A DNA stretch of 60,408 nucleotides from Streptomyces sp. NRRL F-2580 (GTDB lineage Bacteria; Actinomycetota; Actinomycetes; Streptomycetales; Streptomycetaceae): contig NZ_JOIR01000039.1 of the NCBI RefSeq assembly GCF_000720115.1, positions 1-60,408 on the forward strand, given 5' to 3'. Positions 17,692-26,221 of this stretch are shown here, one piece after another; positions within the stretch are counted from its first letter, which is position 1, and each line of letters starts with the position of its first letter. The translations under genes were made by a program, and so were the position numbers. Under the pieces are notes generated by a model, which was given only the letters and a program-made list of their open reading frames with translations, had not been told where the DNA came from and made no database searches.

Positions 17692-19515
17692 TTGCGCGAG
17701 ATCACCGTCCCACCGGTCGTCACGGGCGCGCCCGTCGGCGGACTGGCCGACGTCGTCTTCCGGCACGCCCACGAGGATCCGGACCGGGTGGTGCTCGGCC
17801 GCAAGACCGACGGTGTCTGGCGGGACGTCACCTCCGGGGAGCTGGCCGCCGAGGTGCTGGCGCTCGCCAAGGGGCTGCTGGCCCAGGGCGTGCGCTTCGG
17901 GGACCGGGTCGCCGTCATGTCCCGCACCCGGTACGAGTGGACCCTCTTCGACTTCGCCCTGTGGGCGATCGGTGCCCAGCCCGTCCCCGTCTATCCGACG
18001 TCCTCCGCCGATCAGGTGCACTGGATCCTGTACGACACCGACTGCACGGCCTGCGTGGTCGAGGACGAGGACCAGGCCATGACCGTGGGCTCGGTCATCG
18101 ACCGGCTCCCCCACCTGCAACGGCTGTGGCAGCTCGACGCCGGGGCCGTGGAGGACCTCGTCGCGGACGGCCGCGGGGTCGCCGAGGACGTCGTGCACCG
18201 CCATCGCCGCGCCGTGACGCCGGACGCGACGGCCACCGTCATCTACACCTCCGGCACCACCGGCCGCCCCAAGGGGTGCGTGCTGACGCACGCCAACTTC
18301 ATGTACGAGGCGGACACCCTGGTGACCCGCTGGGAGTCCGTGTTCCAGGGCAGACAGGGAGAGCAGCCGTCGACCCTGCTCTTCCTGCCGCTGGCCCACG
18401 TCTTCGGGCGGATGGTGGAGGTGGCCGCCGTCCGGGCACGGGTCAAGCTCGGGCACCAGCCCGTGCTGGCGGCGGCCGAGCTGCTGCCCGACCTGGCCGC
18501 CTTCCGGCCGACCTTCGTGCTCGGGGTCCCGTACGTCTTCGAGAAGGTCTTCGCGGCCGCCCGCCGCAAGGCGGAGGCGGAGGGGCGTTCGGGCCCCTTC
18601 GACCGGGCGGTGGAGACGGCCGTGCGGTACGCGGAGGCGCGCGAGCGGAAGGCGTTCGGCATCGGGCCGGGGCCCTCGGCCGGGCTGCGGATGGAGCACC
18701 AGCTCTTCGAGAAGCTGGTCTACGGGAAGGTCCGCGAGGCGATGGGCGGCCGGGTGCGGCACGCCATGTCGGGCGGGTCGGCGATGTCGCGCCGCCTGGG
18801 GCTGTTCTTCGACGGCGCCGGTATCACGGTGTTCGAGGGGTACGGGCTGACCGAGTCGTGCGCGGCGGCCACCGCGAACCCGCCGGGCGCGACGAAGTAC
18901 GGCACGGTGGGCCGGCCGATCCCGGGCAGCGCGGTGCACATCGCGGACGACGGGGAGGTGTGGCTCCAGGGCAGCCACATATTCGCCGGGTACCTCAACG
19001 ACCCGCGCGCCACGGAGGCGGTGCTGCGCGGCGGCTGGCTGGCGACCGGGGACCTGGGGCGGCTGGACGAGGGCGGCTACCTCACGATCACCGGCCGCAA
19101 GAAGGACATCCTGGTGACCTCCAACGGCAAGAGCGTCGCGCCGGCCGCGCTGGAGGAGCGGGTCCGTTCGCATCCGCTGGTGTCGCAGTGCGTGCTGGTG
19201 GGCAACGACCGGCCGTACATCGCGGCCCTGCTCACGCTGGACATGGACGGGATCGCGCACTGGCTGTCGATGCGCGGCCGGCCGCAGCTGCCGGCCCCGG
19301 ACCTGGTGAACGACCCCGAGCTGACGGCGGAGGTCCGCCGGGCGGTGGTGGCCGCCAACACGCTGGTGTCGCAGGCGGAGGCGATCCGCACGTTCCGGGT
19401 GCTGGGCGAGCAGTTCACGGAGGAGCGGGGGCTGCTGACGCCCTCGCTGAAGCTGAAGCGCCGGGCGATCGAGAAGGCGTACGCCAAGGAGGTCTCGGCG
19501 CTCTACTCGTCGTGA
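17692..19515 (+). CDS. Long-chain acyl-CoA synthetase (AMP-forming, FadD15-like)
   Basis: About 607 residues. It activates fatty acids to acyl-AMP and then acyl-CoA. The P-loop YTSGTTGRPKG, the YGLTES adenine motif and the TGDLG...GRKKDILVTSNGK hinge and catalytic-lysine region are all intact. I chose TTG 17692, which has GGAG 7 nt upstream and gives the usual family start (REITVPPVV). The open frame reaches back to 17584, but that part has no ribosome site. It is convergent with the HdeD-like gene, 16 bp apart. Confidence 0.93.
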   Translation: MREITVPPVVTGAPVGGLADVVFRHAHEDPDRVVLGRKTDGVWRDVTSGELAAEVLALAKGLLAQGVRFGDRVAVMSRTRYEWTLFDFALWAIGAQPVPVYPTSSADQVHWILYDTDCTACVVEDEDQAMTVGSVIDRLPHLQRLWQLDAGAVEDLVADGRGVAEDVVHRHRRAVTPDATATVIYTSGTTGRPKGCVLTHANFMYEADTLVTRWESVFQGRQGEQPSTLLFLPLAHVFGRMVEVAAVRARVKLGHQPVLAAAELLPDLAAFRPTFVLGVPYVFEKVFAAARRKAEAEGRSGPFDRAVETAVRYAEARERKAFGIGPGPSAGLRMEHQLFEKLVYGKVREAMGGRVRHAMSGGSAMSRRLGLFFDGAGITVFEGYGLTESCAAATANPPGATKYGTVGRPIPGSAVHIADDGEVWLQGSHIFAGYLNDPRATEAVLRGGWLATGDLGRLDEGGYLTITGRKKDILVTSNGKSVAPAALEERVRSHPLVSQCVLVGNDRPYIAALLTLDMDGIAHWLSMRGRPQLPAPDLVNDPELTAEVRRAVVAANTLVSQAEAIRTFRVLGEQFTEERGLLTPSLKLKRRAIEKAYAKEVSALYSS

Positions 19516-19531
19516 GTGGGGTGCCCGGCGT

Positions 19532-20155
19532 TCACCCCGGACGGGGCGTCGGCTTGGGCGTGGTCCGGCGGGTGGCCGAGCGCAGCGCGAAGGCCATCAC
19601 CACTTCGAACACGCCGAGCAGGACGAGCCACAGGCCCAGCAGCCGCGTCAGGGCGACCGCGGAGTCCACCGGGAAGCAGAGCACGACGATTCCGGCCACG
19701 ACGCCGAGGGCGCCGAGGCCGAAGGTCAGGCCCCGGTGCACGAGCGCGCGGTCGGCGATGGCGACGTATGCCGTGAGCACTCCGGTCATCAGCCAGAACA
19801 CCCCGACGACTAGGGACAGCGCACCGATCGTCTGCATCGGATGCCGCAGCACCAGGACGCCGGCCAGGAACGCCAGCAGGGCGATCAGGACGCCGGCCAG
19901 CCTGCTGCTGCCCCCGTCACTGCTGTGGGAGAAGGCCGAGACGAAGCGGAAGCCGCCGGCCACCAGCAGCTGCAGGCCGATGATCACGGCCAGGATGTGC
20001 AGCGTCTCGTCGGGCCAGACGAGCACCAGGATGCCCGGAATCAGGGTCGCGAGGGCGAAGCCGAGTGCCCAGTGCCACGAGTTGCCGAGCTGCCCGAGGA
20101 CGTCCTCGGGGTCGCTCTGCGCGTGCCGCGGCGCCGCATCGGAGGGTACGGTCAT
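19532..20155 (-). CDS. HdeD-family (DUF308) membrane protein
   Basis: 207 residues with six TM helices in three repeated hairpins. The sequence patterns around WPDETLHILAVIIGLQLLVAG and RHPMQTIGALSLVVGVFWL are typical of HdeD/DUF308 proteins, which are linked to acid or general stress in enteric bacteria. The role in Streptomyces is not established. GGAGG lies just upstream of tandem GTG-ATG codons; I used the ATG. Confidence 0.85.
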   Translation of the reverse strand: MTVPSDAAPRHAQSDPEDVLGQLGNSWHWALGFALATLIPGILVLVWPDETLHILAVIIGLQLLVAGGFRFVSAFSHSSDGGSSRLAGVLIALLAFLAGVLVLRHPMQTIGALSLVVGVFWLMTGVLTAYVAIADRALVHRGLTFGLGALGVVAGIVVLCFPVDSAVALTRLLGLWLVLLGVFEVVMAFALRSATRRTTPKPTPRPG

Positions 20156-20389
20156 CACGCCTCCAGGGACAGCCGGACGGCACGCGGGGGTACCACGAGC
20201 CGCCGGACATGCTTTTTACCTTTCCGATCCACTTTAGCCGGATATGACGGGCTTTGCCGCGCCGAAGGCGGGCCCGCCCCCACGGCCCCCTCGGGGCGGA
20301 GCACCTCGTCGGCACCCCTTGGCCGCGATCGTCCCATCACCCCGGTCACCGCAGGTCCGGCCCCCTCCCCGGCCCCCCTTCACCGGAAC
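20156..20389. other. Intergenic region upstream of the HdeD gene and the Liv-type operon
   Basis: This is the left 234 bp of a 327-bp divergent spacer. It contains an A/T-rich segment around 20212-20235 that may be the HdeD promoter, then a very C-rich stretch with short imperfect hairpins. No gene is supported. The right part of the spacer holds two operator-like palindromes listed separately. Confidence 0.4.
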
Positions 20390-20402
20390 TGACGGTCCGT
20401 CA
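20390..20402. promoter_or_regulatory. Operator-like palindrome 1 upstream of the Liv-type operon
   Basis: TGACGGTCCGTCA is a perfect palindrome (6-bp arms around one base). A near copy lies 33 bp downstream centre to centre, about three helical turns. Such paired sites suit a TetR-family dimer bound twice on the same DNA face. No TetR gene is in the neighbourhood. Confidence 0.6.
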
Positions 20403-20421
20403 TTTCTCTTTGCCGTAAACA

Positions 20422-20450
20422 TTGACGGTGCGTCAGCTCACGCACAGAAT
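20422..20450 (+). promoter_or_regulatory. Promoter of the Liv-type operon with overlapping operator 2
   Basis: TTGACG (20422-20427), a 17-bp spacer and CAGAAT (20445-20450) form a good housekeeping-type promoter. The -35 hexamer lies inside the second palindrome, TGACGGTGCGTCA (20423-20435). A bound repressor would block RNA polymerase directly. The binding-protein gene starts at 20483 with GGAGGGG in between. Confidence 0.6.
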
Positions 20451-20482
20451 GCGGGGATTCCGACCGGAGGGGATCCCCCGAC

Positions 20483-21751
20483 ATGTTGCGACCGATCCGC
20501 ACCCTGGCCGCCGCGGCGGCGGCCCTCGCGCTCGTCTCCGCCTGCAACTCCGCCTCCACGAACGGCACCAGCCCGGGCGCGCCCGGCGACGGCCCCGGGA
20601 ACTCCCGCGGGGTCACCGCCGACTCGATCAAGGTCGGCGGCATCGTGTCGATGACCAGCGCCAGCGGCTACAGCAAGAAGGACACCGACCTCGGCGCCAA
20701 GGCCCGCTATATGAGGGCCAACGCCGAGGGGGGCGTCAACGGCCGCAAGATCGACTACCTGGGCGCGGAGGACGACGGCCAGGACCCCGCGAAGAACCTG
20801 GCGGCCGCCCGCAAGCTCGTCCAGCAGGACAAGGTCTTCGCCGTCTCCCCCATGAGCTCGGTGACCTTCTCCGGAGCCGACTTCCTGGAACAGGAGAAGG
20901 TCCCCACCTTCGGCTGGGGCACCCTGCCCTCCTTCTGCGGGCCCCAGTACATCTACGGGTTCAACGGCTGCCTGGTCCCCACCCCCGGCGGCACCCTGAA
21001 CCAGACCTGGCCCGAGGGCATCGCCACGGTCCTCGGCGGGGCACAGGGCAAGTCGGTCGCGGTCATCGCCAACGACAGCGACGCCGGGAAGTTCGGCATC
21101 CGGACCTTCCAGCAGGGCTTCACCAGCGCCGGGTTCACCGTCTCCTACGCCAAGGCCTCCGTGCCGGCCGCCGCCGTCCCGAGCGACTGGTCCGCGTACG
21201 TGAAGGAGATCCTGGAGAGCAACGGCGGCAAGGCCCCGGACGCCGTGGTCTCCGTGATGCAGACCCCCAACAACATCGGGCTGTTCACCGCGCTCAAGCG
21301 CAGCGGGTACAAGGGGCTGCTCTCCGACCCGACCGACTACGACCCGGGCCTGCTCGCCAAGGACGCCACGAAGCAGGCGCTCGACGGGGTGCACGTCCTG
21401 CTGCAGTTCCAGCCGTTCGAGTCGACGGACCCGAAGATGGCGCAGTTCAAGGCGGACATCAAGGCGGCCGCGGACGGCCGGGAAGCCCCGCTGAACATGC
21501 ACATGCTCACCGGGTACATGTCGGCCGACCTGTTCGTGTCCATCGCGCGGAAGGCGGGCAAGGACCTGACCGTCGAGTCCTTCCAGAGCGCAGCGCGGGG
21601 CTTCTCCGACACCGGCACCCTCGTCGGAGACCGGGCGGAGCCCAAGGGACAGAAGGACAGCTTCGGCTGTGGGGCGCTCGTACAGCTGAAGAACGGCGCG
21701 TACGAGGTCTCCGTCCCGTTCAAGTGCTACGAGCCCATCCCCTTCAAGTAG
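20483..21751 (+). CDS. ABC transporter substrate-binding lipoprotein, branched-chain amino-acid type
   Basis: 422 residues. The lipoprotein signal ends in the lipobox LVSAC with the modified cysteine at residue 21, so the mature protein is anchored outside the membrane. The mature part has the type I periplasmic-binding fold of the Leu/Ile/Val-binding family (IKVGGIVSMTSASGY, GGVNGRKIDY, DDGQDPAKNLAAARKLV). The ligand may be an amino acid, amide, urea or aromatic acid. It is the first gene of an operon with the fused permease-ATPase and LivG genes. Confidence 0.92.
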   Translation: MLRPIRTLAAAAAALALVSACNSASTNGTSPGAPGDGPGNSRGVTADSIKVGGIVSMTSASGYSKKDTDLGAKARYMRANAEGGVNGRKIDYLGAEDDGQDPAKNLAAARKLVQQDKVFAVSPMSSVTFSGADFLEQEKVPTFGWGTLPSFCGPQYIYGFNGCLVPTPGGTLNQTWPEGIATVLGGAQGKSVAVIANDSDAGKFGIRTFQQGFTSAGFTVSYAKASVPAAAVPSDWSAYVKEILESNGGKAPDAVVSVMQTPNNIGLFTALKRSGYKGLLSDPTDYDPGLLAKDATKQALDGVHVLLQFQPFESTDPKMAQFKADIKAAADGREAPLNMHMLTGYMSADLFVSIARKAGKDLTVESFQSAARGFSDTGTLVGDRAEPKGQKDSFGCGALVQLKNGAYEVSVPFKCYEPIPFK

Positions 21752-21760
21752 GGCTGCGCC

Positions 21761-24472
21761 ATGGGAGATCTGCTCGTCTTCGTACTGAGCGGTCTGGTCT
21801 CCGGCGCCCTGTACGCACTGCTCGCCACCGGGCTGGTGCTGTCGTACTCGGCGTCCGGACTCTTCAACTTCGCGCACGGGGCCACCGCCTACCTGTGCGC
21901 GCTCACCTTCTACGAGCTGCACTCGGGGCTGGGCTGGCCGGCGGTCCCGGCGGCGCTGCTGGTGGTGTTCGTCCTGGCCCCCGGCCTCGGCCGGGGGCTG
22001 GACCGGCTGATGTTCCGGCGGCTCGCGCGGGTCGGTGAGACCGCGCAGATCGTGGCGACCATCGGTCTGCTGGTGGCGCTGCCGGCCGCCGGGCTGTGGG
22101 CGGTGGACCTGCTGGCGGACGCGGGCGCGCCGGTGAAGCCGGCGGAGAACCAGTTCGGGCTGCCGGGGGTGGGGCCGAGTCCCGCCCGGTCCTGGCAGCT
22201 CGCCGAGGGCGTCGGCATCGACTCCGACCAGCTGATCACCTGGGTGGTGACGGCGCTGGTGGCGGTGGCCCTGTGGGTGCTGATGCGGCACACGCGCCTC
22301 GGGCTGCGGCTGCGGGCCGCCGTCGACAACCGCTCGCTGACCGAACTGCGCGGGATCAGCGCCGACCGGCTGTCGTCGGCGGCGTGGATGATCGCGTCGG
22401 GGCTGGCCGGGCTGGCGGGGGTGCTGGCGACGCCGCTGCTGGGGCTGTCGGCGCACGACTTCACGCTGTTCCTGTTCGTGTCGGCGACGGCCGCGGTCAT
22501 CGGGCGGTTCGCGTCCGTGCCGCTCGCCTTCGCGGGCGGGCTCGGGCTGGGGGTCCTGCAGAACCTGGTGGCCGGGTACGCGTCCTTCGCCGAGGGCATC
22601 ACGGGCTTCCGTACGGCGGTGCCCTTCCTGATCCTGTTCGGCGGGCTGCTGGTGCTGACCCGCAGGGCCCGGACGGCGGGGGTCGCGGCCGTGGACGCGC
22701 CGCCCGTCGACCATCTGGCGGGGGCCTCGTGGGGGCGGCGGTGGGGGGTGTGGGCGGCGGGCGGCGCACTGTTGTGCGTGGCGTTCTACACCGTGACCAC
22801 ACCCTTCTGGAGCGGGCTGCTCGCGCAGGGGCTGGCCATCGCGCTGGTGTTCATGTCCTTCACGGTGGTGACCGGGCTCGGGGCGATGGTGTCCCTGGCG
22901 CAGGGCACCTTCGTGACCGGGGCCGCGCTCGTCGCCGGGCTGCTCATGAGCCGGGGCTGGCCGTTCGTGGCCGCGCTGGCGGTGGGCACGTGCGCGGCGG
23001 CCCTGCTGGGGGCGCTGGTCGCGCTGCCGGCGCTACGGCTCGGGGGCAGGTCCCTGGCGCTGGCCACGCTGGCGCTGGCGTTCCTCGCCGACCAGGTCCT
23101 CTTCCAGCTGAGGTGGCTGCGGAACGGTGATTCCGGGTGGTCGGTCCCGCGGCCGGTGTTCGGGCCGGTGGACCTGTCCGACGACCGGGCGCTGGGGGTG
23201 GCCCTGGTGGTGCTGGTCGCGGTGGTCGCCGCGGGGCTGAGCGCGCTGCGGAACTCCCCGTCGGGGCGGGCGATGCTGGCCGTACGGTCGGCCCCGGCGG
23301 CGGCCGTGGCCTCGGGGGTGTCCGTGCTGCGGACGAAGCTGCTGCTGTTCACCCTGTCGGCGGGGCTGGCCGGGTTCGGGGGCGTGCTGTACGCCTCGTA
23401 CAACACCCGCATCACGGCGACGGACTTCACGGCCCTTACGGGGCTGGTGTGGCTGGCGGTCGTGGTGGCGGCGGGCGTACGCCGGCCGCAGTACGCGGTG
23501 GTGGCCGGGCTGGTCTTCGCCGTTGCTCCGCGGGTGCTGGCGGACCATGTGACGGCGTCGGCCCATCTGCCGGTGATCCTGTTCGGCCTGGCGGGGTTGG
23601 CCCTGGCCAATGACCCCGACGGGTACTGCGCGGCAGTGCCGGTGCGGCTGGCGAAGCGGCGGGCCGCCGCTTCCCGGGGCTCCGCCCCGGACCCCTCGGG
23701 GGCTCCGCCCCCGCACCCCCGCGCCTCGAACGCCGGCGGGGCCGGTTCTTCGGCCGCCCTGGAGCTGCGCGGCGTCCGCGCCGGGTACGACGGGGGGCTC
23801 GTGCTGCACGGGGTTGATCTCACCGTCCGCAAGGGGGAGATCCTCGCCGTGCTCGGGCCCAACGGGGCCGGGAAGAGCACCGCGTGCCGGGTGGCCGCCG
23901 GGCTGTTGCCGGTCACGGGCGGCGCGGTGTTCGTACGTGGGCGGGACGCCACCCGTGACGGCCCCGTGCGGCGGTCGCGGGCCGGGGTGCTGCTCGCCCC
24001 CGAGGGCCGGGGGATCTTCCCCGCGCTCACCATCGAGGAGAACCTCGCCCTGTACCTCACGGAGGCCGGGGCCCGGGCCGCCGTGTACGCGCGCTTCCCC
24101 CGGCTCGCGGAGCGCCGCGCCGTGCCCGCCGGGGCACTGTCCGGCGGGGAGCAGCAGCTGCTGGCCCTGGCACCCCTGCTCCAACGGCCGCCCGAGGTGC
24201 TGATCGCCGACGAGCCCTCGCTGGGGCTCGCCCCGCGCGTGGTGGAGGAGGTGTACGCGCTGCTCACCGAGTTGCGCGACGCCGGGACCGCGCTGCTCCT
24301 GGTGGAGGAGAAGGCCGCCGGGATCCTCGGGATCGCCGACACCGTCGCCTACCTCTCCCAGGGCCGGGTCTCCTGGTGCGGCCCCCGGGCCGAGGTGGAG
24401 GCGGACCGGCTCACCGAGGCCTACCTGGGAATGGGGACGAGCGGGATCGGGACGAGCGGGGTGGGGACATGA
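21761..24472 (+). CDS. Three-domain fusion LivH-LivM-LivF of a branched-chain amino-acid type ABC transporter
   Basis: 903 residues. Residues 1-305 are a LivH-type permease (LSYSASGLFNFAHGA). Residues about 325-625 are a LivM-type permease (MVSLAQGTFV...GGRSLALATLALAFL). After a Ser/Pro/Ala-rich linker (about 635-665), residues about 666-890 are a LivF-type ATPase with Walker A GPNGAGKST (about 700), signature LSGGEQQ (about 793) and Walker B VLIADEP. In most bacteria these are three separate genes. The linker is encoded by a palindromic repeat normally found between Streptomyces genes. The stop overlaps the LivG start as ATGA. Confidence 0.93.
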   Translation: MGDLLVFVLSGLVSGALYALLATGLVLSYSASGLFNFAHGATAYLCALTFYELHSGLGWPAVPAALLVVFVLAPGLGRGLDRLMFRRLARVGETAQIVATIGLLVALPAAGLWAVDLLADAGAPVKPAENQFGLPGVGPSPARSWQLAEGVGIDSDQLITWVVTALVAVALWVLMRHTRLGLRLRAAVDNRSLTELRGISADRLSSAAWMIASGLAGLAGVLATPLLGLSAHDFTLFLFVSATAAVIGRFASVPLAFAGGLGLGVLQNLVAGYASFAEGITGFRTAVPFLILFGGLLVLTRRARTAGVAAVDAPPVDHLAGASWGRRWGVWAAGGALLCVAFYTVTTPFWSGLLAQGLAIALVFMSFTVVTGLGAMVSLAQGTFVTGAALVAGLLMSRGWPFVAALAVGTCAAALLGALVALPALRLGGRSLALATLALAFLADQVLFQLRWLRNGDSGWSVPRPVFGPVDLSDDRALGVALVVLVAVVAAGLSALRNSPSGRAMLAVRSAPAAAVASGVSVLRTKLLLFTLSAGLAGFGGVLYASYNTRITATDFTALTGLVWLAVVVAAGVRRPQYAVVAGLVFAVAPRVLADHVTASAHLPVILFGLAGLALANDPDGYCAAVPVRLAKRRAAASRGSAPDPSGAPPPHPRASNAGGAGSSAALELRGVRAGYDGGLVLHGVDLTVRKGEILAVLGPNGAGKSTACRVAAGLLPVTGGAVFVRGRDATRDGPVRRSRAGVLLAPEGRGIFPALTIEENLALYLTEAGARAAVYARFPRLAERRAVPAGALSGGEQQLLALAPLLQRPPEVLIADEPSLGLAPRVVEEVYALLTELRDAGTALLLVEEKAAGILGIADTVAYLSQGRVSWCGPRAEVEADRLTEAYLGMGTSGIGTSGVGT
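23673..23745. repeat. Streptomyces intergenic-type palindromic repeat inside a coding region
   Basis: Two stacked palindromes (CCGGGGCTCCGCCCCGG and GGGGGCTCCGCCCCC) are followed by GCGCCTCGAACGCCGGCG. From memory, this string is a very common intergenic element in Streptomyces genomes. Here it lies in frame between the LivM and LivF domains and is translated as the linker. A shorter copy is intergenic at 50544-50560. Confidence 0.8.
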
Positions 24473-25239
24473 GCGGCTACGTGCTGGAGGCCAGTGGTGT
24501 CAGCGTCCGCTTCGGCGGGGTCAAGGCGCTGACCGGGGTGGACCTCGGGATCCGGGCGGGCGAGGTGTGCGGGCTGATCGGGCCCAACGGGGCCGGTAAG
24601 ACCACGCTCTTCGACGTCCTGTCCGGGATCCGCCGGCCCGACCAGGGGCGGATGCTGCTGGACGGAGTGGACATCACCCGGCGCTCCCCCGTCTGGCGGG
24701 CCCGGCACGGGATGCGCCGGACCTTCCAGCGCCAGCAGTTGTTCGGGCAGCTCAGCGTGGCCGACAACGTGCTGGTGGCGCAGGAGTGGCGGGGCGGCGG
24801 GGGCGGGCTGGCCGCCGATCTCCTCGCCCTCCCGGCCCGGCGGGCCCGGGAGCGGGTCCGCCGGCTCCGCGGCGAGCGGGTGCTGGCCGACTGCGGGATC
24901 GGCGCGCTGGGGGCCTCGTACGCCGGGGGGCTGCCCGTCGGGCAGGCCCGGATGGTCGAACTGGCCCGTGCGGTGGCCGATCCGCCGCGGGTGCTGCTGC
25001 TGGACGAGCCCGCCTCGGGGATGTCGGCGCCCGAGCGCGAGCAGCTGGCCGGGGTCGTGCGGCGGCTGGCGGCCGAGGAGGGCTGTGCGGTGCTGCTGGT
25101 CGAGCACAACGTGGCCTTCGTGATGGACCTCTGCGCGCGGGTGGTCGTACTGGACCTCGGGACGGTTCTGGCCGAGGGGACGGCGGCCGAGGTGCGGGCG
25201 GACCCGCGGGTGCGGGAGGCGTATCTGGGCGCCGCGTGA
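24469..25239 (+). CDS. ABC transporter ATP-binding protein, LivG type
   Basis: 256 residues, second ATPase of the transporter. It has Walker A GPNGAGKTT (about residue 39), the LivG-style insert around RTFQRQQLFGQLSVADNVLV, and Walker B VLLLDEPASGM followed by the switch-histidine region VEHNVAFVM. The signature motif reads LPVGQ where LivG proteins commonly have L-x-YGQ, a mild deviation. The start is fixed by the ATGA overlap with the fused gene. It pairs with the LivF domain of the fusion to power uptake. Confidence 0.93.
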   Translation: MSGYVLEASGVSVRFGGVKALTGVDLGIRAGEVCGLIGPNGAGKTTLFDVLSGIRRPDQGRMLLDGVDITRRSPVWRARHGMRRTFQRQQLFGQLSVADNVLVAQEWRGGGGGLAADLLALPARRARERVRRLRGERVLADCGIGALGASYAGGLPVGQARMVELARAVADPPRVLLLDEPASGMSAPEREQLAGVVRRLAAEEGCAVLLVEHNVAFVMDLCARVVVLDLGTVLAEGTAAEVRADPRVREAYLGAA

Positions 25240-25286
25240 GGGCCGTCCGGGGGGCCTCGTGAGCGCTCCCCGGATGGCGGGAATAG

Positions 25287-25322
25287 GTCGTACGAGGGGC
25301 CGGTTGTCGCCCCTCGTACGAC
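25287..25322. terminator. Strong hairpin after the Liv-type operon
   Basis: A perfect 14-bp stem GTCGTACGAGGGGC / GCCCCTCGTACGAC with an 8-nt loop, 48 bp after the LivG stop. No T tract, as is common for Streptomyces terminators. Confidence 0.75.
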
Positions 25323-25356
25323 GCTGTACCGCCGCCGACGCGAGGAACGACCAGAC

Positions 25357-26208
25357 GTGAACCAGCAGGTCCCCACCCTTCAGCTCAACAACGGCTCCCT
25401 CATGCCCCAGCTGGGCTTCGGCGTCTGGCAGGTGCCCGACGCGGACGCGGAGCACGCCGTCGGGACCGCGCTGGAGGCCGGTTACCGCAGCATCGACACG
25501 GCCGCCGTCTACGGCAACGAGAAGGGCACCGGCAAGGCCGTCGCCGCCTCCGGGCTGCCGCGCGAGGAGCTGTTCGTCACCACCAAGCTGTGGAACAGCC
25601 GTAAGCAGCGGTGGGGCCGGGACGAGGTGCTGCGCGCCTTCGACGACTCCCTCGGCAAGCTGGGACTGGACCACGTCGACCTGTACCTGATCCACTGGCC
25701 GCGCCCGATGCGCGACGACTTCGTCTCCATCTGGAAGACCTTCGAGGAGATCGCGGCGAGCGGCCGCGCCAAGGCGGTCGGCGTGTCGAACTTCCGCCCC
25801 GAGGACCTGGAGCGGCTCGCCGCCGAGAGCGCGCTGGTGCCGGCCGTGAACCAGGTCGAGCTGCACCCCCTCTTCCCGCAGGCCGAGCTGCGCGCCGTGC
25901 ACGCCGCGCGCGGGATCGTGACCGAGGCCTGGTCCCCGCTCGGCCAGGGCAAGGAGCTGCTCACCCTCCCGGCGGTCACCGCGCTCGCCGACAAGTACGG
26001 GCGCAGCGCCGCCCAGGTGGTGCTGCGCTGGCACCTCCAGCACGGGAACATCGTGATCCCGAAGTCCGTGACCCCCGCGCGCATCCGGGAGAACCTGGAC
26101 GTCTTCGGTTTCGAGCTGGAAGCCGCCGACGTGGCCGCGCTGGACGCCCTGGGCGCGGGCGCGGCGGGCCGCCGCATCGGGCCGGACCCGGCCGAGTTCG
26201 ACGTCTGA
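25357..26208 (+). CDS. Aldo/keto reductase (AKR5-like, 2,5-diketo-gluconate reductase family)
   Basis: 283 residues, a TIM-barrel NADPH-dependent reductase. The catalytic tetrad is complete: D47, Y52, K77 and H113. The IPKSVTPARIRENLDVF segment near residue 225 is the NADPH-phosphate binding pattern. The GTG start has GAGGA about 10 nt upstream. The small ricin-fold gene follows 13 bp later, probably on the same transcript. The natural substrate cannot be told from the sequence. Confidence 0.93.
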   Translation: MNQQVPTLQLNNGSLMPQLGFGVWQVPDADAEHAVGTALEAGYRSIDTAAVYGNEKGTGKAVAASGLPREELFVTTKLWNSRKQRWGRDEVLRAFDDSLGKLGLDHVDLYLIHWPRPMRDDFVSIWKTFEEIAASGRAKAVGVSNFRPEDLERLAAESALVPAVNQVELHPLFPQAELRAVHAARGIVTEAWSPLGQGKELLTLPAVTALADKYGRSAAQVVLRWHLQHGNIVIPKSVTPARIRENLDVFGFELEAADVAALDALGAGAAGRRIGPDPAEFDV

Positions 26209-26221
26209 GGGCGACGGCCGG

